A stretch of 64,000 bases of DNA, taken from positions 6,230,468 to 6,294,467 of the forward strand of contig OZ025221.1 in assembly GCA_964019055.1 (NCBI GenBank), written 5' to 3'. A model generated the notes under the pieces. The model was not told where the DNA came from. It was given only the letters and a program-made list of their open reading frames with translations, and ran no database searches. The position numbers and the translations under genes are program-made. The DNA is from Anthopleura xanthogrammica (Eukaryota > Cnidaria > Anthozoa > Actiniaria > Actiniidae). Within the stretch, counting starts at the first letter, position 1, and every line of letters starts with the position of its first letter. Positions 37,069-48,988 of the stretch are shown piece after piece.

Positions 37069-38761
37069 TTTAGATCTTTTTCCCTTCTTATTTACCAACC
37101 ATACATTACATAATCCCTTGTAATACAGATTTGAGTTATAAAATGTTAATATACAGACATGAGGCAGAGATTTGACTACGAAATAGTAGTATTTTTGGAA
37201 TGTTTTTTAGATTGAATTCTTCCTACGCCAAAATCTGTTGCTCGTGTTTTGACGTCGTCTTCACCACCAATACTCGTTACCATTCCTCTTTCCCGCGCTT
37301 CTCGATTCGATTAATTTATGCATAAAAGGGACTTAATTTATGCAAGGGGAAATCGGTAACGACCATGCTAATCCGAATTATTTTCTTGCCAATATTTTTA
37401 TTTTCAAACCCAAATCTTACGGATTCTCAGAAAATAAATATTACTTCATAAAGTATTTTCATTCTCTTGCTTTCTTTTTTTTCTTCAAATTGTTTGATTT
37501 AACACTTTCCATTCATTTGGTAACTTGTAAATAGGCCGCTTATTTATCAACCTCACTCACATCAAATTTTAGACCATTACCCTTGATTAATAAAACAAAG
37601 TGTCCAATTGTTTTATAAGGGGGGGTCACCTCACATAAAACCAGTCACACACCAAATAGTGGGATATGAAAAAAAACCCTAGCTGGACACCCCCTGTAGC
37701 TAACTATGCCAAATTAATGTTGCTTAACTAGAAATATTTTCACTTCTTTTTGCTTTTGTCATTTATAATGACCTTCTACCTCAAGGAATTTGGAAGGAAA
37801 TAAAAGGAAAAGGAAGAAATCCAACACTTGATAGTGTGATAGAACAACCAGGAAACAACTTCTTTATTTCTTTTATTACCATTTTAAAATCACGTAAAAA
37901 TATAAGATATATTGCAACTAGTCAGATGCACACATTAGACCTAAGCTTTAACCTTAGTCCTTACAGCCTTTCAGGTTATGCATTTATATGGAGCAGGGAT
38001 TCATTATTATTATTATTATTGTTGTTATTGTTTTTATTCTTTTTCTTACAGTTGTTTTGTTGATTAGCATAAGTTGAAGGAAAAATGTTAATTTTTTTTT
38101 TCTTATTTGTTTCCTAGTTGCAGAATCATTAATATTAATATTAATATTGTTATTAAGATAATCAATAGTTACGTTTAAAACACACATCATCAATATACCG
38201 GTAGTAACAATGTGGCCAGGAGATCCTGGGGTGCCTCTGCAGGGTAACACATTTTCTCATAATGTTGGTAAAAAAACTAACTTCTACAAGTTTTTATGTA
38301 GTCTCCCCCGCAGCCGTTTTTAGGGTCGTCATGCAACACTTAGTGGGAGAGAGTGTTGCGTGACGACCCTAAAAACAGCTGCTGGGTAGACTAGTTTTTA
38401 TGGGGCTCCATGCTAAACGTCAGTGATTGATGACAAGAGAAAAGAATACATTTCATTTAGAAAGGTGCGTTGTACTGAAACCTTTCTGCATTACAAGCGA
38501 AGCAAATCTCTGAAGTTACTGAGGTTACATGAAGAAAATGATGGGAAAACCTGACTATGCCCCTTGCTACTAGTTAGTTAATGAAAATGTCAAGAAAATA
38601 TCCATACATTTGCTAAAATTAGGGGGTCTCCTCTCCATGTGGCTATTAGAGATGGCTATTTTCTGGAACTATACAGACTGTCAATACTATTGAAGAAAAT
38701 GTCCTAATTCAAGCAAAGACAGAAAGAAGAATCTTGTCATTTTGCATTGTATCATCTTCTC
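37069..38761. other. TRAF7 upstream / PEF1 downstream region
   Basis: Expected to hold the TRAF7 promoter and first non-coding sequence, and the PEF1 3' untranslated region. I see a small ATT microsatellite (about 38003-38025) and a compact foldback at 38299-38393. No additional gene. Confidence 0.6.
38299..38393. mobile_element. hairpin MITE, 95 bp
   Basis: The left arm GTTTTTAGGGTCGTCATGCA pairs with the right arm TGCGTGACGACCCTAAAAAC; arms are about 42 bp and the loop about 11 bp. Very compact foldback. Confidence 0.8.
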
Positions 38762-41700
38762 TCAAAGTCCTGTAAGTGTGTGAGCTAGCACCATCTCAAG
38801 AAACTGCTCATAGTTTATTGTGATTGATCCTGCCTGTTGGTGATCATGAGCCCTGAACGCATCGGTAAGAGACTTGAGCGTCACACAGCACTGGATAAAA
38901 TCATCAAACTTCATTGTTCTTGTATCTTGCCGATCAAATTTCTGTACACATAAATTGCAAAACTGGGGAGATCTGTGAGTAAAAGAAAAATAAGCATAAA
39001 TCTTATTATAATAGTGCATTTTGTTTCTCAAACAGACTTTTTTGAATAGATCTCTTTAGCTTTGTATGCAAATTTGCAAGGGGGTGTCTGACATGAAAAA
39101 ACTGACAATATAGTGACGTCAGCAATAATAAAGGGGGTGTCTGACATGAAAAAACTGACAATATAGTGACGTCAGCAATAATAAAGGGGGTGTCTGACAT
39201 GAAAAAACTGACAATATAGTGACGTCAGCAATAATAAAGGGGGTGTCTACAATGAAAAAAGTGATGACATAGTAACATCATCAATAATCCTGATCTGACT
39301 TATTTTGTACTTACATTTATTTGGGGGGTGTCAGGACAGGTTTCTCCCTTGATTTGAGGGATTTTCTCCGGGTTCTCCGGTTTTCCTCCCTCCACAAAAC
39401 CTAACATGCTAAATTCCCAATCGACCTGTGAGTCAGAGGTTGTTTCAGAGTTGTACTGATTTTGAAGGCTAATATTCTGCAATATGGTTAAAGTTTTTCA
39501 TTCTTGATAGACTTACAATCTGTATCCAAAAGTAGAGAAAGCGTTGTTTAATTCTCTGGCGTCAATGGTTCCAGACCGGTCCAAATCAAAGCTGGATGAA
39601 AAAAAATTCCCATAATATCAGTTTTATCCTGGACTCAAAAAAGACTAGATATTCCTTTATTACTAGGAAATAATTATTAGCATGCTATTTATTCATCCAG
39701 TAGGGTTCTCTTTTTTTGTAGACTCACCCATCAAAGCAGTTTTTCCATTGTTGTATGTACTTCCACAATGCTGCAAATTCATAAATATCTATTGTCCCTG
39801 ACCTAGATAAGAAAATAAATTGAAATATTCCAATCATTAGTATTATAAATAAATTTATTGGTGATTAATAACTAGAATCTCCTTACTTGTCCTTATCAAA
39901 CATGCCAATCATCAGTCGGCAGGTTTCCTCATTGAAGTGGGACCAATTTGAGTTATGAAGGGCTTGTCGCAGTTCTGTTGCAGTAATTTTGCCTGATCTA
40001 TCTTGATCAACAGACTGAAAGAGAATTATATGTCTTATTAGTGTCTCAATGAAGAAAGGCTTGGTATGGCAGATGGTCACAGAACCCCTCCCTTGGGCCC
40101 TTCCCCAATTACTTGATCTGCAGTCTAAGAACTTTGAATTTTCAATGAAGTTTTTTCTTCTCAATGAAGTTTTTTCTTCTCAATGAAGTTGGAGCCGTGT
40201 AGAAGAAATTGATGGGAAAGAAAGCATTAAAAACTAAGGGCTAGGTCCAACTGTTTGTAAAAGGCATTTTTTTGAGTAGAAATAAAAATTGAAGGAAAAA
40301 TGATTAGATGAAAGAGTGGTTTTTGGCTTTCAGAAATGATGACTGTTTAAAGATTTTTTGTTATGACTTTCAACATTTCTCCAGGTTTTTTGATTTCGAA
40401 AGTTGTTCTTTTTTACTAGTGAAAATTTTAGACTGGTATTTAGGTCAACTTGCTCAAAAATTTTGAAGCTGAAATTTTTTATTTAAGGTGCATTTCCCCC
40501 CCAGCTATTTCAGGCATTGTAGGAGTCAAAGGGTTAAGTTTCCTTCTTATTCTAATCACTAGCTAGACAGTATACACCTATTTCAAAAAACATTGTCAGA
40601 GGCAGAACTGAAATCTGAAATCTAAGATGAAGTAACACGCTGCAAAATGTAATATATTCACAGGCAAACAACGTAGCAGGCTTTTAGACTGGAATATGAA
40701 GCATGACCTTTGAGTTAGGAATGCAATTCTTTGTCAGTATCTTAGCCAGAAAACAAAAAAGCACAAATTAATTTAAAGTTTTGTTCAGATTGCCCATTTC
40801 AGATCTCTGGCTGACAATGTTTTTTGGAACTGGTGTAAACATGACTGAAACAAAGTAGTTGAGACACGAAAAATTAATGGATATTAGCAAAAAGTCCAGT
40901 CCCCACAGACAACAGCAAATCAAGTTAAAACTCACTTGAAACCATTGCCATAATACCATATCAACTCCAGGGGGAGGGCCTTGGGATGGTGCACCCCCAT
41001 ACCCAGGAAAGGTGGGTGGGGGACCATATTGTCCATATTGTTGGCCCCCATATTGTTGGCCCCCATGTTGTTGTTGTTGATATTGTCCTCCTCCATACTG
41101 TTGATGGCCTCCCTGAAACAAGTTGCAAAAATCTGGGTTGAAATAGGAGCAGATTTGTTAGTGGAAGCAGGGCTCAAAATAACGGCCAGTCATATGCCTG
41201 TCAAGATGTCCAGCCAAATACATTTTTGACTGGTCATTGCAAATTTTTGGATGGCCAAAAATGATTAATAATTAACCAATGGTAATTTTCATTGAATTAA
41301 TAATTCTCACTGTGGAAAGGTCTGCAGCGCATGCTTTTGATACCCTCATTATTTAAGCTTATAACATTTCACTAAAATCATTATTAATCGTGATTATTGG
41401 CGACCTAAACATTACTGCTGATTTTCATACACTTTGCAGGTCCACATCAGCCCTTGGCTGCCTGTAAATTAACCTGTGTTCCCAAATAAAGAATTTTCAA
41501 ATATGACCAGTCAACATTTTTATTTATTTTATTTATAATGATATTTTAACAGGATGCTCCTTCACTTTAGTGATTTTCAAGAAGGTCCTGTAAAACTAAT
41601 TTTTATGCATCATTTAATGGAGTTAAAAACATGTCAGTTCGAAAGCGTATTTGGCCGGTCAAGTACCAAATTTGGCTGGATATTGACCATTGACCGGCCG

Positions 41701-43198
41701 TTATTTTGAGCCTTGGGAAGACATGGCTAAAATTAAATCAACAACTTGACAGCAGACAATGGCTGGCCAAAATTGGTAGTTACCCAGCCAAGCGCATCTT
41801 AGACAGAGGCTAGTCATCTTGACTGCTCACACTTTGATCAGTCTTATGAGGCTATGTACTGTTCATGTCTGGCCAATGAGCAGTCATTATTTTTTGCCTT
41901 GGAAGATACAGTTAATGAGTCCTATAGATGACTTCTACTCATGGAAGCCTTTTTTAGTATGTGGGGTTGGACTTTGGGGGGTATCGAACACCGCAACACC
42001 CCACAAAATCACTGCATCATCGCACGAAAAATCAACAAAACACTGACACCGCAAAGGTAAAAAGTCAAAATTACTTTGACATTACTTTGAACAGGACACC
42101 GCAATCAATTAGATAGTTTTACTGGACACCACACGTTTCATAACGTAAACACTGTACATCGCAAGGTTTGAGATCAACGCATCATCGCAATAAAAATCCA
42201 AAAACACCACAACCCCCAATGTCCCCCTCTATGTGTGTATTGTTTGTGTGTGGAATGAGTCACATATATTATTTCTCATACTCTCTTTTCCCTCAAATCC
42301 CCCCCCCCCCCCCCCCCGAAACTTTCTGCATCCTTTTAAGCATCAGGGGGAGGGAGGGAGGGGGAGGAGGAGAGAAAAGGAATGAGTGCTTTTTGTTTCT
42401 CATACTCCCTACCCTCCCATCCTCACAGCCTACAATCCAGAGCCTCGTACTTGAGATATGGTGAAACAAAAATAGGAGAGGAGAGAGTTTTTCTTGATAA
42501 TTTTGTCCAATTTTTCCCCTCAATAAATTATCCAATGTTCATCTAAATTCAATCCCTAATCTTTGTACTTTTACCTATGTTTATTGGAACCTTACTCTGT
42601 ATCATACTGATTGTCCATATTGTGATCAAGCAATTCTGATCATGCTAAAACAACTGGAAAACTTAAAGACAAACCTCACTGGGGAAAACAAAGGGAAAAG
42701 AACTCGAGGAAGCCAAGCATAGCCTGCATAGTTCAAACGCAGCGTCAGCAGAGATGGTCGTTAGGTTGTATTCAGGCTTAATTTCCAAAATACTTGAAAT
42801 GTTTTAGTCTCAAATTTTTTCTTCGTACAGTAGCCTTAAACTAAATCCTAGCTTTATGCTTAAGACTTTGAGGAAGAACACAAAAGCAGTCAAAATACTT
42901 TCATAAAATGATCAGTTCAAGATGAAAAAAGCTGTCAAAAATGTGTCATTGATATGGATATAGTTTGAAAACAAATGCTGAGACTTAAAAGGTTTATTTA
43001 TTAAATCAAAAAGCTACAAAATTAGGTAAGAAAATTTGAAATAAGTTGAAAAATCAACTCAAGATCGTAGACTTTCTTTCAGCTGTTCTTTCAACGCTAC
43101 GTTCAAAATATTTAAGTAATGAAGAAAGGTGATATCGTAATACTTACAAAGCTGGGGTTATAAGCTGGTTGATGTCCTCGTTGTGGATTCCAAGACAT
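38762..43198 (-). CDS. PEF1: peflin, penta-EF-hand calcium-binding protein
   Basis: Penta-EF-hand protein; vertebrate peflin dimerises with ALG-2 and works in Ca2+-dependent ER-to-Golgi (COPII) regulation and as a CUL3-KLHL12 co-adaptor. Six coding exons: 43148-43198, 40936-41112, 39887-40014, 39728-39802, 39517-39591 and 38762-38972; phase-consistent, 238 residues. Residues 1-65 are a Gly/Gln/Tyr/Pro-rich tail (repeated GGQQY). EF1 follows VLWQWFQ, with [12 protein letters not shown] (about 79-90). EF2 has [14 protein letters not shown]3 has [14 protein letters not shown]4 and EF5 are degenerate and probably serve dimerisation. The segment [12 protein letters not shown] is diagnostic for peflin rather than ALG-2 or sorcin. 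The N-terminal tail is shorter than in human (284 residues). Introns hold tandem and dispersed repeats. Confidence 0.94.
39080..39285. repeat. 53-bp tandem repeat, about four copies
   Basis: Units begin GGGGGTGTCTGACATGAAAA at 39080, 39133, 39186 and 39239. The first three are nearly identical; the fourth is diverged. Lies in the last intron of PEF1. Adjacent units without unique spacers exclude a CRISPR array. Confidence 0.95.
40137..40190. repeat. short tandem duplication, about 22-bp unit
   Basis: TCAATGAAGTTTTTTCTTC is repeated about two and a half times in PEF1 intron 2. Confidence 0.75.
41169..41713. mobile_element. GGCTCAAAATAA family element, fullest copy, 545 bp
   Basis: The left end GGCTCAAAATAACGGCCAGT and right end ACCGGCCGTTATTTTGAGCC form terminal inverted repeats of about 20 bp. 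The interior carries GACCAGTCAACAT and CAAGTACCAAATTTGGCTGG motifs and no transposase. It lies in PEF1 intron 1. A second fragment of similar composition follows at about 41755-41905, and a 3' fragment is at 44126-44205 in an RPL3 intron. Confidence 0.8.
41965..42380. repeat. ACACCGCAA-rich repeat and poly-C tract
   Basis: Irregular repetition of CACCGCAA and GCATCATCGCA words, then a poly-C run of about 19 (about 42299-42317) followed by a GGGAGGGAGGG stretch. Inside PEF1 intron 1; possible decayed element. Confidence 0.5.
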
Positions 43199-43548
43199 TA
43201 TTCTTGAATCAAAAGCACCAAAACTCACGATAAAAACAGCTAAATTAAAACGCTACACGCATTTCCTTCTTGGATTTTTGACTATCGAGTTCTCGAAGCT
43301 ACCACAGGCAGCCCATAAAAATATCTCAGTCCAGGCACTCCCGCTGTTACCCAAGCCACAGGTAGCCCAGGCTCACAGTTAGAATTTTGAAGACTTCGAA
43401 AATAAGCTTTCATATCAGAAAAGCTTTGAAGTTTACTGTGTTTTGTCAACAAATTTCATATTCTCGGTTTGGTAAAGATATTCAGCTCTCTTTACCACAA
43501 ATTGAAATTAAGGTAAAAAGGTCAAAACCTTGGTTGTATTTTTCACAT

Positions 43549-43672
43549 AGCTCAGTTTACATTCTTTTCTAGGGGACTATCAGCCTGGGAAGATTTGAGC
43601 TGAGCTACTTCAGTTTACATTTTTTTTTCTAGGGGGCTATCAGGCCAGGGAAGATTTGAGCTGAGCTAATTA
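43549..43672. repeat. tandem duplication, about 64 bp x2
   Basis: Two copies of CAGTTTACATT, then TTTTCTAGGGG, then GGAAGATTTGAGCTGAGCTA lie head to tail between PEF1 and RPL3. Confidence 0.8.
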
Positions 43673-43849
43673 TGTCTATATATTAGAGTAAGCAAGGGGA
43701 ATACAAAAATGAACTTTATCCAGAGGACTATCGACTGTCTAGCTTGTTCTCCTCTAAGCCCCTGAAGTTTTCCCCAAGTTTCAGCTATGGACAACTTTGA
43801 CTATTGTTTTATCAAGATATCTTTATTCGTTTGACGCTATTGGTACATT

Positions 43850-46800
43850 TTATTCAGCACTAGCGGTCAGTTCCCTCTCGTTGTCTTTCTTCAACAAGCC
43901 CATGAAGGCTCTCTTTTCAGCAGGGTGCTGGAAGCGTCCATGACCAAACTTGGATGATGTATCAATGAACTTCAGTGTTATCTTCTCTAGGGCGGACCTC
44001 TTTGTTTGAACCAGGAGAGACTGAAAAAATAATACAACATTAATTAATAGTGTAATATTAGTTTACAGATACGCCACTCATTAAAATGAGAAATATTGAA
44101 TTTTTCATTTCATTTTTTTTCCAAATATGACCAGTCAACATGTCCGTTCAAAACGGTATTTGACCAGTCAAGTACCAAATTTGGCTGTTATTTTGAGACC
44201 TGATATTTCCACCAATTTAAGGAGAATCTTTAAGAAACTTTGAAATTTAACTATTACTGATGTGTAAAAATTTGATAGTCAAGTCCTTTTCCTGATAAAT
44301 AAATATTGTGTCTATTCACCACAAATCAAGGATTCTGCTACATCCTATGGCTGAATAAAGAACTTGCGTTCTATTCAATGTTGTGTTAATTTAAGTACTT
44401 ACCTTACGAAGGGTCAGGACTCTCTTCTTAGGCCCAACAACACATCCCTTGACCATGATGAAATCTTCATTGACATTACCGTAGTGTGGGAATCCACCCT
44501 GAGATAAATCAAAATTATCACATCAGTTATGCCATCAATTTGGCTCAAAAAGTTATGAACCTCCACTTCCAACCCCTGACTATTTTCTGACAGGTCCCTC
44601 GAAAAGATCTTCATCCATTATTCTATTTAATGTTCACTATGCAGTGAGAAAATAACCAATATCCCAGGTCAGCGGTTCATGCTGTATGCATTCAATGCCA
44701 GACATAACTGGAGTTTCAAAGCTGCTTTTATAAGAGAGGAACAATGGAGTAGAAAAAAAATATATTGGATAGCTTACCATGGGTGTGATGCTCTTGTCAG
44801 TTAGATCATATTCAGTTGAAGCATTGTTCTTGATGACCTTGCCATCCTTGGTGTGAATACCTTGACCAATACGGTAGATCTTTTTGTTCAATTCAGTTCT
44901 GTGATGGTAACCACACTGACCAGCACGTGCAACAGAGTAGGCAACACGGGCAGGATGCCATGCGCCAATACAAGCAACCTTGCGCAGACCTTTATGTGTC
45001 TTACGAGGAAGCTTCTTAGTACCCCAACGGTATGTCACACCCTTGAAGCCATGACCTTTGGTTACACCAATCACATCTATCATTTCATTTTGAGCAAACA
45101 CCTTGCGGACAGGGGCAGGATTTTCGAGGCGGTCTTTACACCAGTCAACCTTTTCGGCTATATCCTTGCCACCGTTTACTTGGATTTCTATGATGTGGGC
45201 TTTCTTTTGTGTCAATTTCACAAGTTTTTGCTAAAAAGATAGAAAAGCCAGCATATCAGAAAAATGTGAGGGTTATCATGGCAGATTTTCTGGGAATGCC
45301 CATTGGCTTAAATATATCTTTTCATGTTCCCTAGTAATCCGAGGCCCAAAATACAATACAGCATGTTGGTGTATGTCGTACAAAAATGAAAGATTTTTAG
45401 GGAGTGGACACAAGGTGCTCGTCACCCCCATTTCTAGCTTGGAATAGCCCTTTTTTGAATTTTCGAGCCCTATCTTCCTTGACTCAATTTTGTGTAGAAT
45501 ATTTATGTATCTAGTGTGAAGGTCCGTGGAATTTCAAAGTGTTTGTATTGTTGAAGTGTTGCATTCTTTACTTTAATGTTGGTATCTGTGAATGTTTTGA
45601 CATTGAACTGAGGCTAACTCTCAGTAATTGAATCTGTAGTCATTGAACACAGTATTTTACGAATCCAAAAAAGAATTATTAGTTGGTTAGTATGGCAAAA
45701 GGTGCATCTTCTAAATTTTGTGACCCCCCCTTTTCTAGCTTGGAATTAGTTGGTTAATATAGCAAAAGGAGCATCTTCTTGCTTTTGTGAACCATTAATC
45801 ACAATCTTAGAGCTAGATCTGTCCCAGATATCTCACCTGAGTGTGACAGATGACTCGGATAACCTTGCAGTACTTCTTCATGGTCTCAAAGTCTTCTTCA
45901 ATGCTCTTCTTGCCTTCGTCATCTCCCCATTTCTTGCTAGATTTGGTGAAGGCCTTCTTCTTGGATCTACACCTTTATTTGCAAACCAGTACCAAAATGG
46001 ACATGTGAACACAAGAAGAAACAAGAGGGCCAACCCTCATGAGTGCAATGTTCACTCAGTGGAGGATTAGCACTGAATCCATACATCTGTTAGACAATTC
46101 TGTTAGTTACACATTATGTTGATTTTAGATGCACTCACAATATACATCTCGATGACTATTTTTTTCCCAAGGGTACAGAAACCCACTGTGATTTTATGGC
46201 AAGTCATGGACAATTTCAAGGGTAAAACAGGATCCCGGGGGGGACTCCCTATTGAAAGAGGGTGGGGATGCTCGCCGAAAATCTTAAAAATGGACCCTAA
46301 AAGGGACCTGTGTTGTCAGTTTATGGGCGTGGCAGGGATAAAATTCTACCCCTAAGAGGGACCAAGCAAAAACGTATCCAAGGCTGGGTTTCTCGATTTA
46401 ATTTATTAACATCAAACGCCTTCTGCTCGTATGAGTTTATGACGACGTCGTCATATACAAATCATTAACTGAAGGGCATTGATATAAAATAAACATCGTT
46501 GAAAAGAAACATTGTTGTTGCTGTTTATTTTAAAACCCCTAAAAGGGACCACAAAACTCAGCTGGTGGGCATTCTCGTTCATAACACCCTAAGCGGGACC
46601 GAAACCTCGATTTCAACCCCTAAAAGGGACTGCGAGCATCCCCATCCCTTCGACCTCCGAGTCCCCCCCCCCCCCCCCGGGAACAGGATGTAATGTACGA
46701 AGTGTTTATGTTCTTCAGTTGGGATAAACGACCAATATCTAGAGCAACAGTCCAGCTGAGTCAACAATTAATGGTGCCAAGCATCATTGATCAAAACCTG

Positions 46801-47820
46801 CAGCCCTTCACTCTGTTTTGAAAATCTCCTCTTAAGTGGTTTTTTGATAAATTACAGATGAAATACCACTTTGATTTTGACTTTTCTGAGACTTAAAATG
46901 TATTGGATTCAACTGTTATTACAGATAGAAAAAGTGCTTGAACACAGGGCTGGCCATAAAAAATCACAATGGATTGTGATTGGTTATTTAGCCTCACAAC
47001 TACTAGCAGAACTTACCAGTTCTTGTAAAATCGACGCTTGCATTCTTCACTGAGATGCTCAGCCCAGACGGTCTTCAAAACCCTCATACCACGTGGGGTT
47101 TCAATATAACCAACTACACCTACAACCATCATCGGTGGTGTCTCGATAATCGTTACTGCTTCAACCTGCTCCTTCTTGTGGAGTTCTAAAGAAAGATAAT
47201 AAAAGATTGTTTGTTTGTTTGTTTGTTTGTAACAAAGTCACTTGGTACGACATTGACAAAATGTGAACGTGTACTCACTTGATCCAGGCTTCTCTACTTC
47301 TCTCAGAATGTGTGTCATGCCGGCTTTGAAGCCAACGAAGGCAGTAAGATGCGGTGGAACGGTAGGGTCATCCTTAGGGAAAGACTTGACTTTACCACGA
47401 TGTCTTTTTGCCCTCTTACGAGGCAAAAATCCTAGGGAACCGTGACGTGGTGCCTCAAACTTTCTGTGAGACTGAAAATTGATTCAGGGAAGAAAATAAG
47501 TTCTGCGGCAACTGCACAATCCATTTATATCCAATCTGGCAAATTATTTCTTTAAGAATTTTAATATCTTACACACAAAAAACTATCCTTTCTTAAAAAA
47601 AATACTGGAAACTTAGATTGCCGACAACATATCTACAATACAATTCATCACATAAATTTGAAGTTTTTCATGTAAAAATACATAATAATTGAGAAAATAA
47701 TATGTCCATTTAGGAAGAAATTAACTTTGCTTAGGTTGTGAAGCGGAATTTTAGTATGATGGGGGGAAAATCAGTTTTATTCAGATGGATTTTAACAGGG
47801 TACAATTTTTCACTCACCAT
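43850..47820 (-). CDS. RPL3: 60S ribosomal protein L3 (uL3)
   Basis: Core large-subunit protein beside the peptidyl-transferase centre. Seven coding exons: 47818-47820, 47279-47471, 47017-47185, 45837-45972, 44778-45230, 44403-44498 and 43850-44020; frame preserved, 406 residues (human 403). The first coding exon holds only the ATG, followed by GTGAGTG; the second begins [20 protein letters not shown], the invariant uL3 N-terminus. [20 protein letters not shown] and the following HPARV segment contain the loop that reaches the catalytic centre. Exon 4 requires the acceptor AAATAAAG/GTGTAGATCC, giving [10 protein letters not shown]. The stop lies inside an AATAAA and a second AATAAA follows 23 bp later, fitting the short 3' ends of ribosomal-protein mRNAs. 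A pyrimidine run CTCTTTCC about 17-24 bp before the ATG is a likely TOP start. Confidence 0.97.
46229..46684. mobile_element. poly-G/C-ended MITE with GGGACC motifs, about 455 bp
   Basis: The left end TCCCGGGGGGGACTCC with GGGGATGCTCGC pairs with the right end GCGAGCATCCCC, then GAGTC and a long C run before GGGA. The interior repeats CCCTAAAAGGGACC on both sides. A second copy is at 52326-52556. It sits in RPL3 intron 3. Confidence 0.8.
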
Positions 47821-47836
47821 CTTGTTCGAACGATTA

Positions 47837-47844
47837 GGAAAGAG
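47837..47844 (-). promoter_or_regulatory. candidate 5'TOP transcription start of RPL3
   Basis: On the minus strand the sequence before the ATG runs TTCTCTTTCCTAATCG. A start at the C would give a 5' terminal oligopyrimidine mRNA, as expected for ribosomal-protein genes under mTOR/LARP1 control. Position inferred, not mapped. Confidence 0.5.
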
Positions 47845-47909
47845 AACGATACCACGTGATACACTATGGATAAGGAATTACTTGTCGGAGGGGGGTCAAT
47901 ATATTGACA

Positions 47910-48290
47910 GAGAGCAAAAACAGCAAAAACAGCACAGGAAACCCACTTTAGCTAAACTATTCTCTTCAGGAATTCAGGTAAGCCAGGGTATCCACTTTTA
48001 GAAGAGAATGTATGTAATGAATATATTTTGCTAAGATTTTGGAAACAAAAATTCGGATCGATATATGAGATTCAGAAGTGTACCTACCGTCTTGGGGATT
48101 GCCTTCAGCGTTCAGTGGATGGGGTGCTTAAAATTGCTAAAAAATATATAATATATATCCGAAGCTTTGTTCCCAAAATCTTAGCGAAATCTACAAAATA
48201 TTAGTCAAATCTATTCACTACATTCTTTTATAAAAGGGGATACTCTGGGTTACCTGTGCTCTTTTTTGCTTTTTCTATTTTCTATTTACA
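47910..48290. mobile_element. foldback element, about 380 bp
   Basis: Left segments ACAGCACAGG, GGGTATCCACTTTTAGAAGA and GCTAAGATTTTGG pair in order with right CCAAAATCTTAGC, TTTTATAAAAGGGGATAC and ACCTGTGCT. Arms are mismatched. It lies only about 90 bp upstream of the RPL3 start. Confidence 0.65.
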
Positions 48291-48765
48291 CTTATCAAAT
48301 TATCGAATTTTTAGTTATGTTGTGGCTTTCTCTCTGTTTAACCTAGGAAGTGCCAACGTGAAATTATTAAAATCAAAAATGGACAAAATGCGACAAAATG
48401 GGCAAAATGGATTTTACGGTAACCCTGTGGTGCATTCCTAGTGATCAGCGTAATATATCATTAGCGCATGCTCATTGATAACATTAGCCGCCATATTGGA
48501 TCTAGATATTCATATGTGAGGGCATTGAATAATCTTCTTATTATCACACTATTTTGTCTAGTATTTGAGGTATTTCTTTAATATAAAAGGTAAGTGAATA
48601 ATTAAAGCTAATCTTTTGTTTGTCCTTCTTTTAGTAAATGATTGTAGAGAATCGCTATGCGTCTCCAAAAGAATTCTACTGTGTTAAGTTTATGAAGCGT
48701 TATCAGTTCTGGTTTTGATTTATCGACCTTCCCAGCAGCAGGAGACTTGATCTGCCCTGAAAGGG

Positions 48766-48988
48766 GAAAGGATAAGGAGGGGGTATCCGGCATGAATCAC
48801 AGGAAATAAAATTTATAAATTGCAATTCCAGCTATTGGTATATGCAATGCACATAGGGAGTTCTGGAACTTGGGACTTTAAAATTCTATATGGCAGATAA
48901 TAAGCAATGATTACATACCAATAGCTGGAATGGCAATTTATAAATTTTATTTCCTGTGATTCATGCCGGATACCTCCTCCTTATCCTT
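48766..48988. mobile_element. near-perfect hairpin MITE, about 223 bp
   Basis: Arms of about 72-75 bp (48766-48840 and 48916-48987) pair almost perfectly through CCGGCATGAATCACAGGAAA and AATTTATAAATTG. The high arm identity suggests recent insertion or strong arm homogenisation. Confidence 0.85.

Noticed and set aside
39080..39285. CRISPR-like periodicity
   Set aside because: Units are contiguous with no unique spacers, and the context is a eukaryotic intron.
38762..43198. Assignment as ALG-2 (PDCD6) or sorcin
   Set aside because: The Gly/Gln/Tyr-rich tail and [12 protein letters not shown] segment fit peflin better.
44021..47278. C/D-box snoRNAs in RPL3 introns, as in vertebrate RPL3
   Set aside because: I looked for RTGATGA and CTGA pairs on the sense strand but found only imperfect matches without a terminal stem.
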